The translations under genes were made by a program, and so were the position numbers. Below, piece after piece: positions 1-13,824 of a stretch of DNA of 64,000 bases (positions are counted from its first letter, which is position 1; each line of letters begins with the position of its first letter). The stretch spans positions 13,850,432-13,914,431 of the forward strand of contig CM022667.1 in the NCBI GenBank assembly GCA_012295275.1, read 5' to 3'. This DNA is from Chrysomallon squamiferum (lineage: Eukaryota > Mollusca > Gastropoda > Neomphalida > Peltospiridae). Under the pieces are notes generated by a model that was not told the DNA's origin, made no database searches, and saw nothing but the letters and a program-made list of their open reading frames with translations.

Positions 1-223
1 TTTAATATTTCACATTTACTTCCAAGTCTGATGTTTCCGTCAAGGCAAACATGGAAATCACAAATAGATATTTACAGATGTGAATGTTATTTGTGGTTAC
101 TTCCCTTTACCTTGCATCAGATACATTTTAAATTATATTTTCTTTTGATAGCATTACAATATTGATAATATACAAGGACTATCTAAACATAATGGCTGTC
201 ATCTAAAAGTTAAATTATCTTAC

Positions 224-3200
224 TCATCAAATTTCAGCAGACCTTCATCTTGCAGTCTCTTTACAATGACCTTGACCTTGTCATTGTACATTGACTCCAT
301 GTGAGTTTCAGTAAATTTGATACCTAATCTCTTCAAAAATAAATTTTTAAAAATTAATCATAGTAATGCTGTTTTTTTTGTTTTTTTTTAAATATTACAA
401 GAAAAACTATTTGAAATATTTATCCCAGATATACAGTTTAAAATCTTTTCAGATACCAATTTTTTTTTAACCCTTTGGGTTTTTGGCCATTTGTAATTTA
501 GTGTAAAATCAGGAAATAAATTTCAGTTTTTAATCTGTGTTGAGCATTTAGTCTCATAAGAGTGAATTAAGAATTGGTAAATGAAAGTAAACATCAACTT
601 CAATGTTTACCTGTGTTTACCTGATACATTTTGTTGTTTTCTTCAATTGTGATTTTTCTGAACATCTGCCACAAAGACACAACCTCTGGATCACCTGTAA
701 ATAAAATTTGGCATGCAAAAATAATTTTTAAGTGATTAAAAAATGGCAGTAACTAAAAATCTTCACATTGTTGTAATATCATTGCTTTTGTCCTTTACTT
801 TTGTGAAATATAATGATTTTGTATATACTGTTCGGATTATAAATTATTGTGCTTTTTTTTGTCATTACATTACTTTTGCACTGAATGGTTAGATGTTTAT
901 ATTAGAGGTACTGAAAAACAAATAAATAAATTATGTGGCAGTATATAAAGTTAAATTATTTGATGACATTACCTTATTTCCACTTTGACATATCTGAAAG
1001 ACTTTCAATTTAGAAGTTGCAATGGTAATGACAGTTATTGTGGTGATGATGATTGTCATTGCAACAGAAGTAGTCAGAGCATTAGAATTGCAACTGTAGT
1101 AATAATATTAGTAGTAATAGTTGTAGTAGCAGTAGTAGTAGTGATAACTGTAGTAATAGTGGAACTGTAGTAAGAGTAAGAGATTGTAATAGTTGTAGCA
1201 GTAGACGTAACACTACCTATAGACTTAGAGCAGTAGAACAGTAGCAATAGCACTAGTAGTGGTTATAGTAGCAGTAGTAGTAGTGTTTGTGGTTATAGTA
1301 TTAGTAGTATCAGTATTAGTACTGGCAATAGTAGATTTATTTAACATTGGTAACAACTGTTATAGTACTAGAATTACCAGATTTGATCTAGCAATTATTA
1401 CTTTATTTTTTCATATGAATTATTGCCAGTATTTCTGTACCTTCTTCAAGCTTTTTGAATAACTGGAGGCCCTCTGCATACGTTGCTTTGCTTCTCATTT
1501 CAGACTCTTCATCAGACGACACATCCTGGTTGATCTTCACGTAAACCTGTAACAGATTTTAGTTCAGTTTAATTAACAGTAGCAAGATGGTCTGTAGTTC
1601 AATAACTGCCGCAAGTGACTGAAATAACATTAATTAAATTCTAAAGGATGCATACTGTAGTTCATGTATATAATCATTTTATGACTAATAAGATGCAGGT
1701 TCAAATCCTCATTGGGCTATTTCCTATTTTACCATTTCATGTAGCTGTTGTATCAGAAACCTATCAATTATGTAGCAGAGAGAGTTTCCTATTTATATCT
1801 TATTAGCAGAAGAATTAAAAAAATTAATAATAAAATGTGTTAAAATATTCATAAACAATTAATTCAATTAATTCAGTAGCAATAAAAAATATATAAATAT
1901 GTATATATAAAATCATTTTAAACAGTTATGGGTATGTATAACCATTGCTTTTTTCTTCTTTTTTTTCTTTCTTTTTTTAATATTTAATAATTATTTCTTA
2001 AACAGAAATAAATTATTTTAAGATGTTGAAAAAAGAAACAGACATTCACCTCAAATAAGTGTAACATAGGATCTTTCTTCAGCTTTTCAACTTGACCGTA
2101 TTTCTTAAAACCAGTGGCAAGAAGACCTTAAAAAAAGAAAATAATTAATAAACAAAATCAGTAATAAAGGTGAATGAATGAACATTTGTATTCTGGAATA
2201 ATGCAGAGAGACAGAAACAGAAAACAAATAAGGAAGATAGATAAAGATATATAGACAGAGAGAGGAAAGAAAGAGAAACAGAGGCTTAAAAACAGAGACA
2301 CAGAAAGAAAAAGACAGAGAGAATGAAAATGAGAGGAGTGAGTGAATGAGAGACAGAAAGAAGGTAAGAAAAAAGTAAAGAGGGAGGATATTAGACACAT
2401 AATAAACGACTAACTGAGAGAGATGGAAAGAAGAAGAAAGTAAGGAAAAAGTAAAGACTGAAGAGAAGGAGGATATCAGACACACAGACATCATAAAGGA
2501 CTAACTGATGTAAAGATTTACCAAACTGAGTTCCCCAGTCTCCGAGGTAATTCAGACGGATTACTTTATGACCGAGAACTTCGTACAGATTTGCAATCAC
2601 ATTGCCAATGATGGTTGACCTCAGATGACCTGCATGAAAAGGCTTGGCAATGTTTGGAGAACTGAAGATTAATTTCAAAAATCGGTATTAACAATTTTTT
2701 TTTTAAATTTTAAGTGAGATATAAATATATTAATTGCTCCACAAATAGAAAATTATCATTTAGACACTGTGACCCAAAATATCTGATTAAATGTTGTTTT
2801 CGTTATGTTTATGTAAATGTATAAAAAGTTCTAAAAATTATGATTATTATTGACATAGCCATTATTTGTTTATGTTAAATACTTGGATTAAATGTTATAC
2901 TGAAAGCAAAAGGTGGAAACATTTTATTCATCATCTGGCATAATGTATACTATTATGATAATAGACCATGTTGATAATAAAGATAAAATCTGATGTGTGA
3001 TATACACCTGTATTCAACAAGCACATTTTCTGATGGTGGTTGGTTATCTTTGTAGCCATACTGTGAACCTGATGTCTGGATATCTTTCAAAACATGCTAA
3101 TAAATCAAAAAAATAGAAAATTAAAAATTAAAAAAATTAAAAATATATATATATATATGAAGAAACCCCAAAAAAGAAAAATAGAATGAATTATCTGAGG

Positions 3201-3668
3201 TTAAAAGTAAAATCATTTCCAAAACCCAAAATCTTTTAAATTTCAAATATTAAAACTAATAAATGTTAAAAAAATTTAGATGTTTTATTTGTGATGTGCA
3301 GGATACTGGGGATGTTTGGCATGCTGTTTTACTTATTTAAAATAATTATATCTTAAATAATCAATTTTCTTTTTAAAGTAACTTGTATACTATATATGCA
3401 TATGTGTATGGGTGTGTATATATGGATATCAATTAATCAAAACATTTGGGGAACAAATATAATTTTATAAAAAAAACATTTGGGGAACAAATATAATTTT
3501 ATAAATAAATTTTCAGATATATCTGATTTGAAAATATTATATTTATGGTTACACTGCAATAAAACAAATAAATACCTGACTGAAGTCGTGGCTATCCACT
3601 TGAATACGAACAGAATCTTTATCCAGGCTAATTTTTTCAGGACCACCATTATTATTCTGAAAATATTG

Positions 3669-3699
<31 letters not shown>

Positions 3700-3955
3700 A
3701 AATTTAAAAACAAAATCAATTAAAAGTATACAATAAAAATATTTCTAATGATAATGTATATCAATGTCTTTAAATACAAAACTATAATAAAAATGAATTG
3801 ATAATATTATGAAAACGTGTATATAACAGTGTTTTTTCCTTGTAATTCAGTGCAGAATTATTTTAATTTTAATGTCATAAATACAATAAATTAAATAATA
3901 ATGATCTGTGTTATGTGTTAATAAACAAACAAAAAAAAAAAAAAAAAAAAAATAA

Positions 3956-3998
<43 letters not shown>

Positions 3999-5051
3999 GT
4001 CTAACCAACCTGATCAGTGACAATGACCTTTTCCCATCCTTCACCCACAAGTGATGATAAGCTGTCTGCTCTAATTTCAAGTTGTTGCTCTGATGCCCTG
4101 AAGTATTTTATTTATAAATAAATGTATAATATAATTTATATACATAAGATATATTAGCCAACTTTAGGGGCAATAAAAAATAAACAGTCTACTAATATTC
4201 ACTAATATTATATAATCTCCCTCTAAGATTATATATATATATAAATGATAATAATGAATAAATAAATAAATAAAATATATAAAATAAATAAGTAAATAAA
4301 TAATTTTGTTTATGCATTTATTCTGTAAATGAATACTATTAATTATCTAGCATCTGTTCAAACATTTTATGCACACACAACACACATATATATATATATA
4401 TATTAATTCCATCTATTTTTTTAGTATTTTGAATAAATATTAAATCTGATATTAAATTATTACACAGCCATGAAAAAAAAAAATAAACAAAAAAAAAAAA
4501 ATCCCCCAAAACAAAATTATTTGATGTAATTATTGATAATTATTTCTATGTCTAGCTAAGAACTGTCACCTGAATACTTTAGATGCTTCCCTAACTTTCA
4601 TTAATTTGACCAAACTATCTTCAAGTTTTCTACCATCATTAACGCCAAGTTGTCCGTGACGAATCAGTGATCTTATTATCTGAAATTAAAATAAAATTAA
4701 TCTCATTTTCCAAATTAAATCTTACTTGTTTTGTTCATAAATTATTAATCGTAATAAAATACATTTTCTATTGGATGTGTCATTTAGAATTAATATTTTT
4801 AAAGTTATAAACAAATATTTATATTCTTTATTTTAATTTTTCAATTAATTTAGTATAATTTTTTAAAATGTATTATTATTTAATTACTTATTTTTGATTT
4901 ATGACGAAAATAAGTAAGATCGGAAACACAAACATCATCGGCTTTCGTTTTATTTAATGATATTATTACTAAGTATAAGACAACAGATCAAAATAAACTT
5001 ATTTTCTAACCGTACCTTATTAACAGATATTCTTTTAAAATAAAATGCCAT
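224..5051 (-). CDS. RARS2: Mitochondrial arginyl-tRNA synthetase, N-terminal half (partial, runs off left edge)
   Basis: Class I arginyl-tRNA synthetase, which charges tRNA-Arg in the mitochondrial matrix. Ten minus-strand exons join in phase: 5016-5051, 4570-4679, 4010-4097, 3576-3656, 3008-3096, 2522-2661, 2050-2126, 1441-1546, 621-694 and 224-330. They give 302 codons plus two bases of the roughly 580-residue protein; the KMSK-equivalent region and C-terminal domain are beyond the window. The sixth exon carries the class I signature [16 protein letters not shown], with HAGH at about residues 144-147, followed by GDWGTQFG. The wording KPFHAGH and the later block [19 protein letters not shown] match the mitochondrial paralogue rather than the cytosolic RARS1. 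The start at 5051 gives [12 protein letters not shown], a basic, acid-free N-terminus suited to import. It is divergent from GOT2. Exon joins are certain except the far left end. Confidence 0.95.
1078..1340. repeat. Degenerate TAG/GTA trinucleotide repeat
   Basis: About 260 bases of interrupted TAG/GTA/ATAG units in a RARS2 intron (between exons 621-694 and 1441-1546). Open frames here (poly-V/I strings) are repeat artefacts. Confidence 0.85.
3443..3506. repeat. Two-copy 34-base tandem duplication
   Basis: A block beginning CATTTGGGGAACAAATATAA occurs at 3443 and again at 3477 (period 34), essentially identical. It lies in the RARS2 intron between exons 3008-3096 and 3576-3656, about 70 bases from the latter's donor site. 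Confidence 0.85.
3667..3996. repeat. Poly(A) and (TAAA)n tracts in RARS2 intron
   Basis: Long A runs at 3667-3697 and 3930-3957, then (TAAA)n to about 3996, just downstream (gene sense) of exon 4010-4097. Confidence 0.85.
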
Positions 5052-5349
5052 TGATGTATGTTTTGATTACACACGAAATATGTCGTTATAATCTATTTCA
5101 TGTCCTCTCTGTGGAGGCTGCCATCTTTGAAAAATAAAAGTCATTTACGTAATATTCACTTCGATATCAGTCTAACTGGTTCTTAGTAGTTTACAATACG
5201 CTAATAGGGATACACTATACTTTACTGCTAGTTTACTGTGTCGGTCAAATGTTAATGCGACCTTGAAGTGTATCCTTGTTGGAAACCTTGAACTTGATTT
5301 TTCTGGGACCGGCGAGCGATAAAACATAAAGACGTGGTAGGAATTCAGT
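5052..5349. promoter_or_regulatory. Shared bidirectional promoter region of RARS2 and GOT2
   Basis: Only 298 bases separate the divergent start codons of RARS2 (minus) and GOT2 (plus). Both products work in mitochondria, so a common control region is plausible. Apart from the YY1-like motif on the RARS2 side I see no strong TATA box, and no long simple repeat, which is unusual for this window. Confidence 0.6.
5098..5124 (-). other. Short upstream ORF in RARS2 leader, inside a YY1-like motif
   Basis: An ATG at 5124-5122 opens an 8-codon frame (MAASTERT, then TGA) ending 46 bases before the RARS2 start. The ATG lies in AAGATGGCAGC (5117-5127, minus strand), which matches the YY1-type motif often found just downstream of transcription starts. 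If transcription starts upstream of it, the frame could dampen RARS2 translation. The transcript start is unknown, so this is inference. Confidence 0.4.
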
Positions 5350-5619
5350 ATGGCAGTTCAGAATTATATTTTCAGCTCACTGACAAAAGTGTTATCAAAA
5401 CACACTTTCAATACTGCAGTAAGATCAAGGTTTGTTACTGTTTTCTACGAATTATAGAGCATTCACAGCATTGGCTATTGCATATAAAACACTAAGACAC
5501 ACAGTCGCATGTACAGATTTTCGCAAGTTAAGTAATAAACACTAAAACAGGATATCCTGTTATCTTCAAATAGTTTCAGTGTACAAATTAAGTTATGTGT
5601 ATCTATATTATAATGAATA

Positions 5620-5650
<31 letters not shown>

Positions 5651-5963
5651 TATTATTTAAATAAATATATACATAATAATAAGAAAAACTAATAAGAAAA
5701 AAAAAAAAAAAAAAAAAAAAAAATTTAACATTTTTTTTTACCCAGAATATTTATTATCTAAAAGATAAATTTAAATTTATTATGACAGTACTTTCAAAAA
5801 TGGCATTCACATTTATTTTTAATAAACACATAGGCTCAAGGAAACAGTTATTAATGAAAGCTGTGTGCTATAATGTGAATAAAAATCATTAAATAATGTC
5901 ATTAGATATTAAAAAAAAAAAAAATAATAATAATAATAAAATGTTACAGTTGTTGTAATTCAA

Positions 5964-6002
<39 letters not shown>

Positions 6003-6247
6003 TATTAAATCCATTTATTTTGTGTATTTGTAGCTCATGCTGGTCTAATGTAGAACTTGGTCCACCAGATGCAATTTTGGGAATTACTGAAGCATACAAG
6101 CGTGACACAAATCCCAAGAAGATTAACTTGGGAGTAGGAGCGTACAGGGATGACAATGGAAAACCCTTTGTCTTGCCAACTGTGAAGAAGGTTGGCTTAA
6201 ATTAAACTAAAAAAGCTTTAATAATAATAATAATAAATAATAATAAT

Positions 6248-6329
<82 letters not shown>

Positions 6330-9300
6330 ACAGATTAACTATTAAATTCATTTGTGTCTAAAATAATTTTACTCAAAATAAATAATGAAAGATTACTTTA
6401 GATTTGCCAGTGATCAGCTGAAATATTAAAAGGAAATTTTATTTAATTATACATCTTTAAAATATTTTTCTTCCATTTAGTCTTATTTCTTTCCATATTT
6501 CAGAAACACGTACAGTAATTTTTGTTGGAATAAGTAAATTGTACATATTTATTACACCAGTAAATAACTTAAAATGCATTTATTTTATTTGCATAAATAC
6601 GATTAATTTTCTTTTAACTAAAAACTGTTTTTCACCTAAAATTATCCTAGCAAGGTTAGAGAATTGTTTCTTTTATAACAGATTTACATCCTTATTTAAT
6701 ACTGTAATAACCTTTAGTTATAAGATGTTTAGTCTGCAGTTATTGTATTTAATTTTAGGCAGACAGGATGATTCTGGAAGCAAACATGGACAAAGAATAC
6801 GCCTCTATCAGTGGCATAGCTGACTTCTGCAGTGCATCAGCAAAACTTGCTTTTGGAGATGACAGCAGTGTCATCAAAAACAAACTGGTTAGTTGATAAT
6901 TTTATCAAAATATTTTAATTTTTAAATACGTCTTTGATGTACCAGTTATTGGGCAGTGGTGACATCAGGAAAGCAATGGTTAGTGTCTGTAATAAAGAGT
7001 TTCTTATTGGTCTGTTCTTACTCACTGTTATGATAACCTGTTGACATGGTAACCAGTTACACTGATGCTTCAAAAAGAAATAGAAAACATCCACATAACA
7101 TTGTTGTTTGATACTGTTAGTGAGAGTAATTATATAACATTTTAAGAATATACAAGTTTTGTTATTCATACTCTATTTTTTATATATATAAAAATTTTTT
7201 TTTTTAAATTTAGTGGTTACCTAATCTATAATTTTGTTTTGTCAAAGAATTTTAAAATAGGATAATAATAAAGTTATTATTTGACTAATGGATAATAAAC
7301 ATTTTTTTGGTTTAATTTTCTTATTTTAATTATTATTATTATTATTAAAAAAAATTCAATTATAAAATATTGTTTTTACAGAATGCCACAGTTCAGGGTA
7401 TTTCTGGAACAGGATCATTAAGAATAGGAGCAGCATTTTTTGTAAGTTGATCATCCTGAGGATTAAGTTGTTTTATCTTTATTGGACAACAGAAATAGGT
7501 ACAAATAGAAAAATATTTAAATAAAACTTCTTTTCTTTTACCAAAAAAATTAAATAAAATAAAGCAAGAAAGATGTATGTTAAGCATTTAACAAATGACT
7601 TTTTTATTATTGTTATTCAGATAATTTCAAATGGAAAAATTTAAAAATTACTGCATGATATTTACATAAAAGTATATTAAAGTATATCCAGAATGGAAAA
7701 AAAAATAATTTAACATTTAAAATGCAGAATTTAATTTGGTTTGTAAATTACATTTTAAAAGGAGAACAAGTCTGATTAAGCTACAATGTACTAACAGCAG
7801 TGGTTAGATTTTGTAAATTTTACAATTCAGTATTATATATATATTACAATGTTTTAATATTTGATGTTTTTATTTCAGTCCAAGTGGTACCAACCCAGCA
7901 AGGTTTTCTTCATTCCCACTCCCACTTGGGGTAATCACACACCCATTTTTAAGTAATGATATTTTTTCTTTTCTTGTTTCATTGTTAATTTTACTTAATG
8001 TTTAATTGTTATAAAAGCCATAAAACAAAATACCTTTTTTTAAAACAAAAACAAGAATAGTAATTGCAATAGTGACAACAATAAAAACAATAAGCACAGC
8101 ACCAGTAATATAAATACAAATGATAGCTGCAATAATACCATAACAACAACAACAACAAAAATTAAAAAATAACAAACTTAAAATATTGAGAGTAAAAACT
8201 ATATATAAATTAAATTTGAAATTTGATTTTTGATGTATGTTTAATTCAGGCATTCTGGTCTTGATGTCAAGCCATACAGATATTTTGATGCTAAGACTAA
8301 TGGATTTGATTTCAATGGTGCTTGTGAGGACATCAAGGTTAGCAAATTAATTTCTAATATGATATTTAGTTAAAAAAAAAAAATTATATATATATTTAAT
8401 AGTTCTTAATTTTTATTTCATATGTTATTGAAAATTGTTAATCTAGATTTTATTAAATTATCAGCAGTTTGCATACATAAAAGGTAAAAATTACATCCCT
8501 CAGTAAGGTATTTGTTTTGTCAATGATATATAAATTAAGTTTGAAAAACTATTAATTGTTTAGGTAAGTATATGTTTTATTTTGGCATTCTGACATAAAA
8601 GGGTTATCAACATTTATTTTTCATTTCTCCTTACTCCATTTAATTTTAATTTATTATATGTTGCAATTTATAAAATAATTTTATGTATTCGTAATAATAC
8701 TTAAAAAAGTATTTAGTATTGGTTAAAATTTAAATAATGAATAACACTTTGTTTTTAAATGTTTCAGAACATGCCAGACCAGTCTGTTGTTGTTCTTCAT
8801 GCTTGTGCCCACAATCCAACTGGTGTGGATCCAAGGGTAAGTTAACTTTAATTAAAACCAAAAAATCTGAAATTGTGTTCAGAAAGTTTTATTTTTGAAA
8901 AAGTATGGACCAAGGGTAAATGAATTTAATTACCATAAAAAGTATAAACTTTATACAGAAAGTTTTATGAATATCTTTAATTTTTTCCCAGAGTATAGAT
9001 CCAAGAGGGAGTGAACTTTAATTAAGATAAAAATATGAAACTTTTGAAAAAATATTGATCCAAGATAAGTTATTTTATTTAAGAAGAAATTATGAAACTT
9101 TCTGTATAAAGCATCTTCATTACAACGAAAGCCTTCAGAATCCAAACCAAAAAATATACATTAAGAACATTAAATTCCAGGAAAATATATTTATTGATCT
9201 TACCAGCCAATATCATGCAGACATTAATTACTGTGAATTTTGCTGCTTCATTTGTTTTTACTTTAACACAGTACCAAAGTATGGTAATTTTTGGTGTGTA

Positions 9301-11492
9301 TGTTAATTATAAATCACAGCAGATGATAAAATAATGCATCACTTCTTTGTTACAGCCAGAACAGTGGAAGGAGATAAGTCAGATTATTAAACAGAAGAAA
9401 CACTTCCCGTTCTTTGACATGGCCTACCAGGGCTTTGCTAGTGGGGACTGTACGAGGGACGCGTTTGCTATCAGACAGTTTATTGAAGATGGCCACTCAC
9501 TTGCTCTTTGTCAGTCATTTGCCAAAAATATGGGTCTATATGGTGAGTTTTCCTTTTTTCTGAGGTATTGTTTCATTCCATAGGCACCATTTGGTTTCCA
9601 TTAAAAAGTCAATTTAATTGTGATATATACTTTTTTCATGTTTATTTTTATTTTAATTTTATTTTTGTTGTTGATGAAATTATGGAGCAGTATAAATACA
9701 TCTGAAATCAAATGTAATTTAATTTAGTAACAAATACTTGTATAAATAGTAAAATGGTGTGGGTGTGTATGGTTTTCAGTAATTATCACTGAATGCATTT
9801 TTCACTGCATACATATATCAGTGTTTAAATTAATGTATCTACAGATGAATCTTTAAGTGTGTGTGTTTTCTTGTGAACTTTATTTCTCCTCGTTTCTCCT
9901 ACTCTCCTTACTTTGATGTGATCAGGAGAGAGAGCTGGAGCTTTCACTCTCGTGTGCTCTTCATCTGACGAGATGGAGCGCGTCATGTCACAGTTGAAAA
10001 TCCTCATCAGACCCATGTACTCCAACCCCCCCATCCATGGCGCCCGAATCGTTTCAAAGATCCTCAACACTCCAGAACTGAAACAAGAATGGTGAGACAG
10101 CTACAGCTAGAAAATATTTTAAATATTCCTTTTTTTAAAAACCTGCTTGTACTGATGTGTGTTGCCTGCTTTATCTAGTAGATTTGAATAACATTTATAA
10201 AATCGTGGTTGATGTTGTATTGTTTATTATATATTTAACCATTCCAAGTACTTTTGTGTCATCTGATTCATAAAGCTGTATAGAATTGATGGTTAATAAT
10301 GTTTAATACATTGTATGTATAAAATGATTTACATGAATAAGTTCATGAAACTGATTTTTACTGACAATAAACTATGATTATAAAATAAAGCCAGCAAAAG
10401 AAAACAAGCATTATTTCCCTTACTTATTACATTAGAAACCACTGATGAAATGATAAACATGTTATTTAATTTGGGGAACCCAATCCTTATTAACAATAAA
10501 GTATGATAATACAAACCTGAAAACAAAAAACTGAGGCAGCAGTTTCCATCCTTGTTTATTAATAAAATCAGATCATTGAAAAAATATTACACAAATATGA
10601 ACTTGGTGTTATACAACAACCTTTAATTATGAAAAGGATGTACTAAGCCATTGGATATATTTTTTTAATTATTTTTTTTTAAATGTTTATAGGCTGAAGG
10701 ATGTGAAAGGAATGGCTGATCGTATAATTGGAATGAGAACCATGCTTGTTGATGGTCTGAAGAAAGAAGGATCATCACACAACTGGCAGCACATCACAGA
10801 TCAGATAGGAATGTTCTGTTTTACTGGACTCAAACCAGACCAGGTCTGTTAAAGTTTTTGTAACCCTAAAATGTTATATCATCATCTAATATTTTCATCT
10901 TTTCAGATTAACTTTAGTACATTTAAACTTGAAATAATATAAATATTTTGTATTTGTCAGACTTGTATATTCTTTAATTTTTTGTTCTCTCATTTTCCTT
11001 TTTCTTCTGTCTCTCCTTTATTTTTCTCTTATTCACTTGGTATAGAATAAAACAACAGCAATCCCCATGCTATTTACTGATTTTAATTTACTTCATAATT
11101 ATGATATGCCCTGAACATGTAAAGAGTAATTTATAAAAAAAAAAAAATCATTTTTTTCTTCATCTTGGTGTAACTATTTATACTGGGGTTTTTTTTTGGT
11201 TTTTTTATTTTAAATAAATCTTTAAGCTGTTCCATAAAAAATAAAGGATTAACTCTTCAGTGTAAATCTAACTAGGTCTGTTATTATTATTATTTTTTAA
11301 AATATATTTTTAATTGTTTTTAAGAAAAATGAATGGCAAAAAATTATTTTCCTTTCTTTTTTATTGCAGGTTGAAAGACTTACGAAAGAATTCTCCATTT
11401 ATCTTACCAAAGATGGCCGAATTTCTGTGGCTGGTGTGACGTCAGGCAATGTCAGCTACCTAGCCAATGCCATCCACCAGGTCACCAAGTAA
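5350..11492 (+). CDS. GOT2: Mitochondrial aspartate aminotransferase
   Basis: PLP enzyme interconverting aspartate and 2-oxoglutarate with oxaloacetate and glutamate; part of the malate-aspartate shuttle. Eleven exons join in phase: 5350-5429, 6034-6190, 6759-6887, 7382-7441, 7879-7952, 8250-8337, 8768-8836, 9356-9542, 9926-10091, 10693-10843 and 11370-11492. They give 427 residues (human GOT2 has 430). The first ~27 residues ([20 protein letters not shown]...) are hydroxylated/basic and acid-free, as expected of a matrix targeting peptide. Key motifs: [21 protein letters not shown] (PLP loop), [12 protein letters not shown], and [14 protein letters not shown] with the PLP lysine at about residue 276. 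The C-terminus is [20 protein letters not shown] then TK. Presence of the presequence and [22 protein letters not shown] favour GOT2 over cytosolic GOT1. Intact. Confidence 0.97.
5619..5722. repeat. Poly(A)-rich tracts in GOT2 intron 1
   Basis: A runs at about 5622-5648 and 5699-5723 in intron 1; another short A/AAT tract lies at 5911-5940. Confidence 0.8.
5967..6000. repeat. (AT)n microsatellite
   Basis: A pure AT run ending about 33 bases before GOT2 exon 2, so it probably overlaps the branch-point region of intron 1. Confidence 0.85.
6218..6327. repeat. (AAT)n-(AAC)n compound microsatellite
   Basis: About 110 bases of AAT then AAC units starting 28 bases after the GOT2 exon 2 donor. Confidence 0.9.
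8826..9110. repeat. Degenerate tandem copies of the GOT2 exon 7 end and donor
   Basis: The last bases of exon 7 plus its donor (GATCCAAGG/GTAAG at 8827) recur as imperfect copies at about 8908, 8998 and 9057. Each is followed by a similar TTTAATTA...GAAA(G/C)TTTT stretch. Units are about 60-90 bases. The copies lie in intron 7, and the downstream donor-like sites are mostly damaged. Confidence 0.6.
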
Positions 11493-13779
11493 ACTGATGT
11501 TTGACGCTGACTGTACAAGAGGAAATAGTCTGTGATCATGTGTTTGTTGGTCGTCATGGTAACCTTGTAACGATGCCCAGTGATGTGATGTTAGAAGGAT
11601 TCCACTAAACTTAGTAGACATCTTGTTACCATCATGGAAATAATTAAGTGTTTTAAATCTTGTCTTTTTTGTTAATTTTAGTTTAGTCTGTTAATGTGCA
11701 CATCAAAACTTTTTTATTTTTTTACAGTAGATGCTTGAAATAAGGTATATATATATATCTTTTTTTTGCTATTCTTATATTAATATAGCCACTGTTATTT
11801 TGCTGTTTATACAGCATAAAAGTTGTAAGATAATGTTTACTTCTCATACAGTTTATACCTACAAAACAATTTTTTTTTTCCGATTTCTTTTTTTTTTTAA
11901 AGACTTTACATTTATTTAAAATTCATGTTGGCAAGTACAAAACACCTACACAAAAATGTATTAATTATTTTGTTCCATAATTTTCATGAAACTCAATTGG
12001 AAATAACTTCAGTAAATTTTTTTCTCCATGAACTACCATTTAACTGAATTAATTTTACAGTTTGTCCTTTTACATCTAGTTGTTCAAGTTTCTCTGTTGG
12101 CTACTTAGTCTGAAAATTCTACGATGAAGGGTCTTATTATTATTCTTTTTTGTTCTCTGTATACGCAACACATTTTGGGGTCTGTTCTCTTGATTATTTT
12201 TGTTTTGAACAAAGAATACACTACCAAAATAGTGCTACGTAACTGTGTTAACTCAGAATTATACATTTCTTCAAAATAAAAAATTTATAAAAATAATAAA
12301 AAATATCTTAGGATTTTAGATGTCACAGAGGAAATGAAAATCTCATATTTACATATCTTGCCTTTTTTATATATTATTTACAGGCATTTAATATATGGAT
12401 TAATATTATTTACAGATCTGGTTAAGTATCTAAGGATTAATATTTACAGATCTCATTAAGGTTTGTGGGTTAGTATTAGATATGGTTAATTGTGTGAGGG
12501 TCTGCTTATTATTTTACAACACAAATATAATTATATTCTCAATTTTTGTCTTTTCTTTTTTATATGATAACTCCACTACTGAACAAGAACTAAGTTGATT
12601 TTTTGTTTTTCTTTGTTTTGTTTGTTGTTGTTTTGTTTTTTACACAATGAATATTCATGCTAATCTGTGAGAACCATATTTTGGTTAATCCACATGCTAG
12701 TCTAACAGGTCTAAATTAATTATTGTAGTTTGTCAAAATTAATATTTTCAAAAGGAGCATGGAGAATATATTTTGAAATGAAAAGTAACTAAACCACGCA
12801 AACGTCAATTTGTATTACATTTAATAATCATGATAATCAATAAGCTAAATTTTGTTTGTTTGTTGTGTTTGGATTATATGATGTATTTTTCATTTTACTT
12901 TACATTCATTTGATTAGAACTGGCTTGAGATTTGTTAAGCAAATTCGATTTATTTCTTGAATGCATAACCATTCTGTGTATATTTTTGATTTTGTTTTTG
13001 TCAGTATATTTTTATTATTATATACAGATTATAGAAGTTTGTATTACAAATTTTATAAACTGATCTTGGATTATAAAATTTCATGTTTTTCAAATTCACA
13101 GGTAAGAAAAATTTAGTGTACCCAGACATTTGTGTCATTTTTGAAAAATAATTTTCAGTGATTGCATAATATATATTAAATAAATATATAAATTTACATT
13201 ATGTAAAATGTTGATAAAAAAAAAATACTCATTTAAAATTTTTTTAAAGAAAGATAAAAGAAAAAGAAAAAAATTGCCATATGAAATTTATTTTTTAATA
13301 TTAATTAGTGCTATGTGTTCTGTTGTTTTTAAATTTTATTTTTTCCTAAAATACATTGTGTATATGTTAAAATTGAATTTTTTTGGTGCATTTTATGTCT
13401 TTTTTTTTATTTAGTATTAATGTTTTGCTTTTAATGCTAACAGCAAAAATAATCATGTGTAATGGCTTCTAAATTGCATGTAAACATATCAAAAGCAAAT
13501 AAATATCTATTTTTAATACTATGTAATTATTCTGAATCTCTATACTTGCAATTTCAGTTAATTTGATCATTTTATATTACATGATAAAAATTAAGTTTGT
13601 ATTTTTCCTGAAACTATATCAATGGAACACATGTGATTTAAAAATTGTGTAATTAATCTTGATAGATGCATTATTATTATATTGGTTATCAAATTTTAAA
13701 AAGTATATATTAAAAACATTATTATCAATTTTAGTATTTTTTATTTTTTTTTTATATTCATTGCAAGTATTGCTTAAAG

Positions 13780-13824
<45 letters not shown>

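Noticed and set aside
985-1462. Open frames of valine/isoleucine-rich peptides
   Set aside because: They are translations of the TAG/GTA repeat on the non-coding strand of a RARS2 intron.
9825-10070. 81-codon minus-strand frame
   Set aside because: It is the antisense of GOT2 exon 9, which is fully explained on the plus strand.
11554-11567. X-box-like (RFX) sequence GTCGTCATGGTAAC
   Set aside because: It fits the consensus but lies in the GOT2 3' UTR/flank with no gene starting after it.
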